Source of the DNA: Ananas comosus
Taxonomy: Eukaryota; Streptophyta; Magnoliopsida; Poales; Bromeliaceae
NCBI RefSeq assembly: GCF_001540865.1
Contig: NC_033623.1
Span: 6,506,975 to 6,570,974, forward strand
DNA: 64,000 bases
Direction of reading: 5' to 3'
Part shown: in pieces, positions 55,133 to 64,000 of the stretch
Numbering within the stretch: position 1 is the first letter of the stretch
How the letters are laid out: each line of letters starts with the position of its first letter
Position numbers and translations under genes: made by a program
The notes under the pieces: generated by a model
Database searches by the model: none
The model's input: only the letters and a program-made list of their open reading frames with translations
Told to the model about the DNA's origin: nothing

Positions 55133-57689
55133 TGTCACACCCCGCCCCGAAACCACTACCAATTTGGCGCGGTTCGGGCTCGGCGAATGGATCGCGGAAC
55201 GGACAGCACCTCCTCTGTCCGCCCAAGGCTCAACAACAGGAATGTGTACGAAAATTTACCCAGGAAATTCAAATTCTAAACATACACATTCAACGGGGCA
55301 CAAACAGTGCCAACAACAACAAGAGCAAGTAATCCACAAGTAAAAACAAGTGAAATAAAGAGAGTACTTTACTAACTATTACAATAGTTTGCTTTTATTT
55401 ACATTTACATCGTTTCTCAAAATGAATACATTTGATCATCCAAAATACATAGCTCTCCAAATCCTCATCTACATGAATCTCTCTCAATACATAGGTGTGC
55501 TAATGCAAAAAGAAAAGCTACTATACTACCACGGTCTCACTGATCGGGCGCGATGCCCTTGCCGCGGTCCTCACTCGGTAAACCTGTACCTACCACTGGA
55601 AATAGAGTGGGGTGAGAACTATCTTTCATAGTTCCCAGTGGGCTCGGCCGCCGACTCCGCCGATCTCCCCACTAGGTCCAAGTGGGCACAAATAACAACA
55701 AGTAGATAGATAGATAGATAGATAGATATCTCAAAGCTGTAAAGGCATAAAGGAAAACTATGCTACTATACCCATAATCATGTATAATGAATGCATGCAT
55801 CATAAAGTAAATGTTTACTATCATGCTAACCAATTCGATCCATGTTCGAATGATAATGTTCCATGACATTGTTAACTGTTTATTTACCCAATCTGTGGCG
55901 AAATCCTTGGGCTCGCCTACAACTCACAATTCCATCCCGTATTGGGAACTCCATGTGCCCCCAAATCCGGGATTGTCTGCGGACCTCCATGTGGTCCTAA
56001 TCGCCCGACACTCCGGAGTACTCGACGACAATCCTCTCCATGTGAGGATATGGATGGCTATACCACCCCAAATAACAGACCGTGAGTTAGATTTATCCTC
56101 TCCAAGTGAGGATACCCCACGAACTAGGGCCAACATCTTGAACGAACTCATCTACATCCTCTCTATATGAGGATACTTAGCTTTACTAAGTTCTTTGTCC
56201 ACAAGACATTTTTTAAGGGATTCACCTATCCCTAGGTTCTCAAACCTCTAGTGTCAAGTACACTACTTTAATGCCACTCAATATGTTCTTTAGACACTTA
56301 GATGCCATTTTCCATGTCACCAAACACCCATCGTGTCCATCTCTTTTCTTTAGCACCATAGGATCCACGTTTCGACCTAATTCTTACCTATCCATTTTCA
56401 CCAAGTATTCCATGTACACTAGGTTAACAGTTAGAAGCATAAGGAAAAGGCATTATAATGCAATCCTATAATGCAACATGCAAGAGATGAGATTATGCTA
56501 TTCTAAGACATAGAAAAGAGCTCGGTTGCTTCGAGATGACAGCCCCCACCTTTTTCTCGTTGTAGAGGTTCTAGAAATGCCTCTCGCCGAATGTTACGAC
56601 GAGGTCTCGGCCTTCTTGGTCCAAAACAATGCGCAATCGGCCTTATTTTGCCGATAGCTTTTCTCCCGCTCGACGAATCGAAATTCCGACTTCGTCCCCG
56701 CGTTTAGACACCTAGCAATTAGGTTTATAAGGCTTCAAATGAGATCAATCTCATACTTTACAAAAAACCCCATTTTGGGTACCCTAGGGTTCCATCTTGC
56801 TATTTGCACTATGAACCCAAGCCTCTAGCTCTAATCCACCAACAATGGTGCTAGAGGTCCTTTTGACCTCAATTCCAAAGCTCAAAACCCAAAAACCCTA
56901 AGTTCTACAAGCTAGGGTTTAGTAGCTTACCTCTAGTGCTACACCAATGGTGAGGAGAGGAAGAGGAAGATGCTCCAAGCCTCCTTGAGCTTGATCTCCT
57001 CCTCTTTCTTCTTCTTCTTCTTCTCCTCTTTCTTCTTCTTTTTTCTTCTTCTCCTTCTTTTTTCCTTCTAGAGAGAGAGAGGGAGAGAAATGAGAGAGTG
57101 TGGGAGTGTGAGGGGAAATAAGAGAGGGAGAGAGAGCTCTTTGCCCTCTATACCCCTTCACTAAAGCCATTTTGTATAAAAGCCCCTCCACTTTGATCCT
57201 CTTAAACAACTCTGCCGGGGCTGTTCTCGTGCGGAGGGATCGGTCTCCCCGACCTGGGACCGATCCCCGAGAGCTTCCCCAGATATCACGCGTTCGGGAA
57301 CCGGTCTCTTCCCGGGAGACCGGTCCTCGGGAGACCGGTCCTTGCCTGAGAGACCGGTCCCCGAGAGCTTGATTTTCAGGACTTAGCCGATTTTGGCCTT
57401 CTCTCGCTGGCGTCGCACACGGGGACCGGTTCCCTCAGCCTGGGACCGGTTGCATCAAGAATCCCCAGCAACCACCAGCCTCGGGGACCGGTCTCTCCCT
57501 GCCAGGGACCGGTCCACGAGAGCAGAATCTGCCCAGTGCAGATTTTCGCATCATTGCTCTCGTGGACTCATTTCCAATGCACCTTTTGTGTTTTGGACAA
57601 CTTTAGCTTTCCCGAAGGATACTCACTCGACAAGTAGTCGATCCTGGACGAAGTACAACTCTCGGATTTCGAGAATTCACTTCCTTACA
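55133..57689 (-). mobile_element. Solo LTR of the gypsy family inside copia 3 (2557 bp, TSD AGGCA)
   Basis: It runs TGTCACACCCCGCCCC to CTTCCTTACA with a perfect 5 bp duplication AGGCA (55128-55132 and 57690-57694). It matches the gypsy LTR 41875-44390 and the solo LTR 10540-13115. It holds the stem-loop core (55613-55676), a GATA microsatellite (about 55702-55728), a TTC-rich tract (about 57000-57070) and a palindrome cluster. Confidence 0.95.
57236..57516. repeat. Cluster of ACCGGT palindromes in the copia-nested solo LTR
   Basis: About ten sites, mostly GGGACCGGTCCC or GAGACCGGTCC, with two decayed (GATCGGTC, GGACCGATCC). Order and flanks match the other two gypsy-family clusters. Confidence 0.9.
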
Positions 57690-57764
57690 AGGCAAATAAA
57701 ACAACCTTAGGTATGTCACCTAAGGATCAAAACAAGAACTTGATGCACCAATCTTAGATTGCAG

Positions 57765-57862
57765 CAGTAGCACCGATACTGTAGCACCAACTGTAGCAGC
57801 ACTGTAGAGCAGTACTGCAGCAGTACTGTAGCGCCGTACTGTAGCGATGACTGTAGCAGTAC
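57765..57862. repeat. ACTGTAGC-type short repeat in the copia 3 leader
   Basis: Dense CTGTAGCA, GTACTGTAGC and CTGTAGCGC words lie between the primer site and the nested solo LTR. Confidence 0.75.
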
Positions 57863-57955
57863 GTTGTGGTAGAGAAAAGAAAAAAAAGAACGAGCAACGC
57901 CGATGAGATCCGGTGAGGGACAACACTGGATCGCTATACCCTAGAATAAGGGTTT

Positions 57956-57968
57956 GGCTCTGATACCA
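57956..57968 (-). promoter_or_regulatory. Copia 3 primer-binding site
   Basis: Reads TGGTATCAGAGCC on the coding strand directly after the 5' LTR, a perfect initiator-Met tRNA complement. Confidence 0.93.
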
Positions 57969-58143
57969 TGAAGAAGAGAATTCAAATTCTTCTTATTCAT
58001 TCAATAATGAATTACAAAGATATATATACATAAATGTTTCTATAATAAGATATTTAATAAGGAAAGATCTCTTAAGGAAAGATGCCTAAAACTATGCTAG
58101 CTAAATAGGAACATAATATATACAATTTTGACTTACCATAACA
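57969..58143 (-). repeat. Copia 3 5' LTR
   Basis: 175 bp, the near-identical partner of 50740-50914. Confidence 0.93.
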
Positions 58144-58147
58144 GTAT

Positions 58148-58148
<1 letters not shown>

Positions 58149-58184
<36 letters not shown>

Positions 58185-58187
58185 AAA

Positions 58188-58239
<52 letters not shown>

Positions 58240-58240
58240 A
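58149..58240. repeat. GA microsatellite
   Basis: About 90 bp of nearly pure GA dinucleotides, interrupted once by CCAAAA, directly beside the copia 3 insertion site. Confidence 0.9.
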
Positions 58241-58345
58241 GGGAGAGAGATGGCCTGAGGAAGGGGTCGCCGGGGTGGCGCTCCGGCCGATTTTAGCAGT
58301 ACAAGGAGAAGGGTGGCGGCTGCTGTGGAGGGATATGGCTAGGGT
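58232..58345. repeat. Direct repeat copy b
   Basis: Direct counterpart of 50633-50739: GGGAGGGAGAGAGATGGCCT and GTGGCGGCTGCTGTGGAGGG. Confidence 0.8.
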
Positions 58346-58690
58346 TAGGGTATACACCTATATACATATACAATACATGTATATGTAATGTATATTATAT
58401 ATATACTAGCGATGTACTCGCGCTTTGCTGCGGGTGCATGGGTATGTTCTTAATTTTATTTATAAAATATAATATATATTACTATTAAGTAGAATTGGGC
58501 TAGAATACTATTAATAGTATTTGACCGTTTTTTGTTATTGAGTTTTTAGCCCTTGGATGAAAAATTATATGGTTAGGATGATAGTGGTTTCCTATGGTTT
58601 AATAGTAGTTCCCTTAGGTTGAGTGGGCTGTTAGTTGAATAGTATGATCTAAAGGATGAAATTGATCAAAGTGTACATCTAACGGCTAAA
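58346..58690 (-). mobile_element. Right arm of the large inverted repeat with a Helitron-like end
   Basis: Reverse complement of 50325-50632, including the hairpin-CTAG end (58406-58409) and the (TA)n beside it. The similarity extends inward through the TACATGTATTGTATATGTA text. The arm then continues outward beyond 58690 where the left copy does not match. Confidence 0.65.
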
Positions 58691-58749
58691 AAATCAATAG
58701 CATAAGAGCTCAAATACTATTAATAGTATTCCAGCTATTAAGTATATAT

Positions 58750-59090
58750 TTTTATCAATATCTGATTTCAAACTCTAGAATTTTGTTACAAATTTTATTT
58801 GTTGGTATATTAGATCCTTGGGATTCCATAAACTTCAAAATTTTCTGAAGCACACCTACTTTGGAGAAATTAGATATAATTTTTCTAAAATTTAGACTTC
58901 CAACAGATAATTGACAAAAAGTGAAGGAGATTTTTAATTGATTTAATAGTTGATAGATAATGAGATTATTAAATCTAATTAATCTTCCAACCAATTTTGA
59001 AAAATAACTTACATTGAAATAATTAAAGATTGGTGAGATATTAATCAAATTAACATAGTTGAGGGGTCTAATTCAAAGTGGCTTTTAGTC
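58750..59090. other. AT-rich intergenic or intron DNA, nothing recognised
   Basis: No coding or RNA feature can be supported. Confidence 0.5.
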
Positions 59091-59583
59091 GAACTCATTG
59101 ACTGCACCTAATATACATATACATTTCATACGCACTAGTAAATTTGTATAATAGGGATGGCACAATAAAAGGTTAATTAATTCGATTTATTTTATAGTAT
59201 TTAGAATGTCTATATGTTAATATTTATAAATTTTAGATATATTCACTAAAATAAAACTATATTTTTCTTATTGTGTCCATGATGCACCGGGTGCATTAAT
59301 AGAATGGACATATGTCCACAAACAACGTTCCGATAAATTTATATGATAGAAATGTCAAAAATAAAATTAATTAAATTTGCTCTATAATACTTTTAATTTT
59401 TATATATTAAAAATTATAAAATTTAGATGCAAATATTAAAATAAATAATTTTTTCTATACAATTTACGGTGCACCGGGTATACCGAATTTATGGAAGGGA
59501 CATTTGTCTAGAAATGGAAGGTGCTCCACAATGGATATGAGGTCTTTAGTGGAGTTTATTGGCTGCACCTAGTGTACATATAC

Positions 59584-61982
59584 TGTCACGCCCTGAGCTC
59601 CGCCAATTTGGTCGGATTCGAGTACGTAACAGACGCCGAACGGACAGCACCTCCCCTGTCAGCCCAAGGCTCCAACAACATGTATAACACAAGCAAACTA
59701 ACCAGGAGGTTGCAAGATATACAAGGTTTGCACGAGGGCAAACAATAACAACCACAAGTGAAAGCATCGAATCTATCTAAGCATTCAACATACAAGTCAT
59801 TTGATTACTTTTGTATCAAACAAAAGTAAACCATTGCATTTACATTCATTTACATCACCTTTGCCTTTAACCAAAATGAAGTTTGCATCTTTATCATTCT
59901 TTACATTTACATTTACATTTACTAGTTCAACATACAACAGTTGAATACACCAAAAATATAGGGTTTGCCTATGAACTCCGAGGCCGCTATCTACGGCGCA
60001 ATACCCTTGCCTCGATCCTCCGCCGCCCCGCTCGTGCACGGATCTGCAGGGTTAGTGGTAATGAGAACTAGAACGAAGTTCCCAGTGGGTTCGGCCGTCG
60101 ACCGCGCCGATTCGCCCACTAGGTTTATTTCAGGCATATGTATTTCAATAAAAGTAGATGTCAAACCATTTAATGCAATTACTAATACAATGCCTGCAAA
60201 ACAACCGCCAACACAGATAGATAATCAAATACATGATTCTGATGCATGCATGTCCATTCCTCTTTTTACTCGGCTTTTACCCAATCTTTCCAGGGTTCAT
60301 CATGTTCAATCCAACTCATATCTCACATGTCCCATCTACCGGGATTAGCATTTGGAAATGCCCCCCAGGGATTTATCCTATCTACCGGGGAAGGCACATG
60401 GCACTATCGCGCGAGGGATCTTGGCCGGGCACTCTCACCCGTGGTGTCTACACTCTGGAGTACACCGCTTGAGGAGCTATCTCACTCAAGCCGGAACCAA
60501 TATATGTGAGTATGATCCCATCCTCAATTGGAGGAGGTATAGCCAAACCTGTCTCATGCCACAATATCTCAATGCCAATGATAGGATTTACCATATCATA
60601 TATATACCAGCAATTCTGAGTCACAATGGTCCTGATGCCATATTAAGCTAAACCTTGTTTAGTCATTACATTTTCGGTGCCAATCTGGTCACTAATGTCA
60701 ATGTCACCTTTGTTTACTATTGTCATAGTCCGTTCTCGCATTCAATACACATAGGGTTCTTTCATACACAGTTGACATGGTTCTTTATCATTTCACATTT
60801 CACATATTCTTTAAGCATCTAAATGCATTTCAACCATGAACACATAATAAGCTACCCTACATGCATGAATGCTAACATCAATATGCTCAAATGGAGTGAC
60901 ATAGATATAGAAAGAGATCCGGTGTTTCCGGACAGCACCCCCCACTTTTTGGGTACGCTAGGATGCCGCGATCCTATTTTCACTATTTTTAGATGCCTTC
61001 GCCGCTAGTTGCGGCAATTTTGTACCAACTTAGCTTCTTCTCCCAATATCTTTCCGTACGCTCGTCGTATCCCCGAATCGAGCGCACCGATGCGTTCGTT
61101 GACCTACCAATTAGGTTAAAATGAGATCAATCCCATGATTGAACCTCAAAATTACAAAACTCTAAAGTTAGGTCCTTGTACAAAGTCATCTTCCCCAAAC
61201 AAGCCCCTAGCTTGTATAATCATGGAGGAAATCCTCTAAATCATCTCCTAGATACATGCTAGAAGAAATTAAACCCACAACCTAGCTTAAAACCAAGAAA
61301 TCTCACCTTTGGTTCAAGCTCTTTCTTGTACACTTGCACAATAGCAAGCAACACCCTTATCTTGGTCTTCTTCTCCACCAAAGTCCCTCCAAATCCCTCC
61401 TTGGTCCAAGCCCTAGAGAGAGAGGAAGAGAGAAGAGAAGGTTTTTAGAGAGAGAGAGGGAGATATTTTGGTGTAGGGTTGAGAGCAAATGAGCTCTCAC
61501 ACTTGCCCTAACCCACATATAACCCTTCACCAAGTCACATTTGCACTTAAGGCCCTCTCAATTCCACTTTTCACCACAGCCCTCACTGGGCATTTCTCGC
61601 ATACGGGGTTTGGACCCTGCAGCTAGGGTTCGGACCCCGAGAGCAAAACTTCAGCCAGACAGCCCACTCTGGGCAGATTTCGCGTACGGGGTCCGGACCT
61701 TCCCGCTAGGGTCCGGACCCCGAGAGCACAACCCTACCAGCCTGCCCGCGCAGGGCATTTCACGCGTACGGGGTCCGGACCCTAGCAGGGGTCCGGACCC
61801 CGAGAGCACAAATTCTGGTACTTAGCCAGATTTTCACAGGTCTGCTCCCATGGGTCCATATACCCTATACAATGGCCCTAAGCTCTTAGAACCCATTGTA
61901 ACATGTTCTAACTCGTCAAACTCCGCGTTCCGCTCATTTCGACGGAACTCGACACATCTTTACGGGGAGATGATACGTTACA
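59584..61982 (-). mobile_element. Solo LTR (2399 bp, TSD TATAC)
   Basis: It runs TGTCACGCCCTGAGC to GATACGTTACA with a perfect 5 bp duplication TATAC (59579-59583 and 61983-61987). Its start shares GACGCCGAACGGACAGCACC with the gypsy family, but the rest is strongly diverged, so it is a related family. It has the stem-loop core (60063-60123) and a palindrome cluster with the TCCGGA core. Confidence 0.93.
61606..61801. repeat. Cluster of TCCGGA palindromes
   Basis: Six sites as three pairs: GGGTCCGGACCC and variants, each pair set in TACGGGG..CCGAGAGC. The first pair is decayed (GTTTGGACC, GTTCGGACC). Flanks and pairing equal those of the ACCGGT clusters, while the palindrome core differs. 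Confidence 0.88.
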
Positions 61983-62459
61983 TATACATCTCATATGCAC
62001 CAGTAAATTTTTACAGTGATGTCAAAACTAAAAATTTAATTAATTCAATTTATTTTGTAAATTTTAAAATGTTTATATGTTAATATTTATACATTTTAAA
62101 TTATATTCACTAAAATAAATTTATATTTTCTTATTGGGTCCATAGTGCACTGAGTGCGCCTATGGAATGGACGCATGTCCACAAACACTACTCTCCATTG
62201 CAAATTATTGCGTGCACTTAGTGTATGTGATTCACACCGGCAAATTTATATGATAAAAATGTCAAAATAAAATTTCAGATAAAATTGTCAAAACCAAAAT
62301 TTTAGAATAAATTTTCATTAATTAAATTTATGTTATAGTATTTTAAATGTCTTTGTAGTAAAATAAAATAAAAATTATTATAGGATCTATGGTACACCGG
62401 GTGCAGTGTAAATATAGACGGGACACGTGTCAACACAGAGATATTACTCCACGCACTTT

Positions 62460-64000
62460 AGTATATAGTAATAGATATATACAACTATTCGTAACAATTG
62501 CATCTTACTCCCCTTTTTGCACACAACTCCATAGCACAACCCAATTTACGTCGAAGCCCTCCAAGTGAGGAAATTTCAGAGTCTCTTGCAATTAAGGTCG
62601 CAACTTCATAAAAAGATCCTCTTTTTGGTTTCTCTCTCTAACTTCAACTGCGTGCCAATTTTCATAGAAATCTCAGAATTTCGTAAAACTTGAATGCACA
62701 CGTTCCTCTATGAGTCTAGTTTCACATGAGTCCTTTTGCTCATGAAAATTCTAGAAATACTCACATGAAATGATAGCCCCTTAGCGCATTGTACCTTTTT
62801 TGCAAATCACAAAAATTGCAATTTAGCCCATTCTGGATCACAATTTCAAATCCAAAACTCACCCATAGTTGTGTTTTGCTCACAAGTTCCTCCACCTCAA
62901 GAATCATGCAATTTGACACATAAAATGCTACTCTTTAGAATAAATGCTCCGTTTCATCTATTTTGCACTTCTGCAACTTCGTCCCAAAACATTAGTTATT
63001 CACATGGAAATTCACCGAAGCCTCTCACATGACCTATAGCATTGAGAGGCCATGTAAGTAATAGTTTTCATTTAGTATAAAATCACTTCGAATTGCATGA
63101 TCGAACACCCTCTTTAGAGAATTCATTGTAAAAATATCTCGGTTACTACATAAAGATGATAAATTGTGGATATCACTTAGTGTCAATGCTCGGCATGCTA
63201 GTTAACAATTGAAATACAATATCTATATTATCCTTATATAAGCATTAATCAACGGCACCATGACCATATCAAGAGTGAAGAAGAATAAAGGATAGGAATA
63301 GGCGAACCAAATGGTGGAGTAGGACCATTTTGGGCTAAGTATCCACCTTGAATCACAAACTCGACGTCTTCCGCGCGTCGCCAGCTTCTTGTCATTCACT
63401 CGGTCCTAAAGAGAAATACAAGAACATCACAAACTCCTTTATGGTTCCAAAAACTCATTATACTAGTCGTACCCTACCATGAGGCCTCAAGGCTTCAATC
63501 CATCAACCCTAGGTCAATCACCAAAAATTACACATTTTTGTATATAGAGGGCCTGAGGTTTCCGCCTTAGCTCAAGCTTTTACCAATTTTGGGGAATCTC
63601 CAAATACAACCAAGAAAACCCTAAGCTTTTCCATATGATGCCAACATCATGCCTTCAGTACAAAGAAACCCCAAATCAACTCCAAAATCCTAAAAACATG
63701 AAATTAACGACAACTAACCAAGGATTTGAGAGTTCAAGAGCAACTCACCTTGATTCACAAACTTTTTCCTTTCATCCAAGAAAAGCTTGCCTGGGCAGAG
63801 ATTGTCGTTTCCTTCTCGTCGTTTCCTTCTCGTGAAGCTTCTACTCTCACTTGTGCATCTCGAGGAGCGAGAATTTGGCCTCTGTTTGCTTCGAAGCTAG
63901 AAGGAGAGGGAGATAGTGAGGAGAGAGTGATAGAGGGTTGGAGAGGTAAAGAGAGCAAGAAAGAGAGAGTAGGCATAGGTTGGCTTCTCTAACTTGAGGG
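62460..64000 (-). mobile_element. Probable LTR material running off the window
   Basis: Text at 62680-63050 matches window positions 60-330 and 16560-16800. It ends with a purine-rich GAGAGAGG stretch at 63890-63975 like that in the LTRs above. No boundary is visible. No gene is recognised. Confidence 0.4.

Larger units (their letters stand above)
50740..58143 (-). mobile_element. Copia element 3 (about 4.8 kb plus a nested solo LTR; TSD GTATG)
   Basis: Minus-strand Ty1-copia element with 175 bp LTRs, a perfect 5 bp duplication GTATG (50735-50739 and 58144-58148), a perfect primer site TGGTATCAGAGCC and a polypurine tract reading TTGAGGGGGAG. Order on the minus strand is gag, protease, integrase, RT, RNase H. 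It is a different family from copia 1 and 2. A gypsy-family solo LTR (55133-57689) interrupts the leader/gag start. Several nonsense codons and frameshifts break the polyprotein. It inserted between two direct repeats inside the inverted-repeat structure. Confidence 0.95.
59092..62450. repeat. Diverged tandem repeat, about 240 bp unit, split by a solo LTR
   Basis: A unit with TGCACCTAGTGTACATATAC, AAATTTATATGATAAAAATG and GGTGCACCGGGTGCA then GGACA..GTCCACAAAC recurs from about 59092, 59330, 59560 (continuing at 61983) and 62210. The third unit is cut by the solo LTR at 59584-61982. Confidence 0.75.

Noticed and set aside
41875..57689. One giant gypsy element with LTRs at 41875-44390 and 55133-57689
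   Set aside because: The right LTR has its own perfect TSD (AGGCA) inside copia 3, so it is a separate solo LTR.

Overview
This is plant nuclear DNA. A single host gene can be recognised: ten consecutive plus-strand exons (1659-40507) of the plant-specific organelle MutS homologue MSH1. They join into one open frame of 903 nt (301 codons) with GT-AG splice sites throughout. Almost everything else is transposable-element DNA, most of it on the minus strand and much of it inside MSH1 introns. Intron sizes, repeat style and element types (Tekay-like chromovirus with 2.5 kb LTRs, short-LTR copia elements, a Cassandra-like LTR) suit a flowering plant. A monocot such as pineapple is a guess from repeat style only.

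Layout. 1-1658: intron sequence with a Cassandra-like 5S-bearing LTR (624-794) and a Mutator-like remnant. 1659-3012: MSH1 exons a-c. 3492-7599: copia element 1, deleted for most of its integrase, in intron c/d. 8936-9021: exon d. 9294-16850: old LTR material carrying a 2576 bp solo LTR (10540-13115, TSD CTGGC). 17300-17464: exon e. 17465-36897: a 19.4 kb intron. It holds a Mutator-like element (20631-23288, TSD AATTTTGCG) made of foldbacks within an inverted repeat, a small MITE (24511-24856), and copia element 2 (26917-36058, TSD AAAAG). Copia 2 carries a Mutator-like element in one LTR, which itself carries a solo LTR, and a Helitron in gag. 36898-40507: exons f-j. 40508-64000: no further MSH1 exon seen. 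This part holds a short plus-strand LTR with a primer-binding site, a 5'-truncated chromodomain gypsy element (41875-48245), copia element 3 (50740-58143, TSD GTATG) with a solo LTR in its gag (55133-57689, TSD AGGCA), and another solo LTR (59584-61982, TSD TATAC) inside a tandem repeat.

All retroelement reading frames are broken by stops, frameshifts or loss of catalytic residues, so nothing here looks autonomous. The least expected signals lie in the long LTRs that begin TGTCAYGCCCC as displayed. (1) A double stem-loop is kept by compensatory changes across at least six diverged LTRs. (2) Clusters of 12 bp palindromes GGNNCCGGNNCC have a core that is uniform within an LTR family but switches between families (ACCGGT with G/C or with T/A outside it, or TCCGGA), while the flanking sequence of two of the families stays the same.
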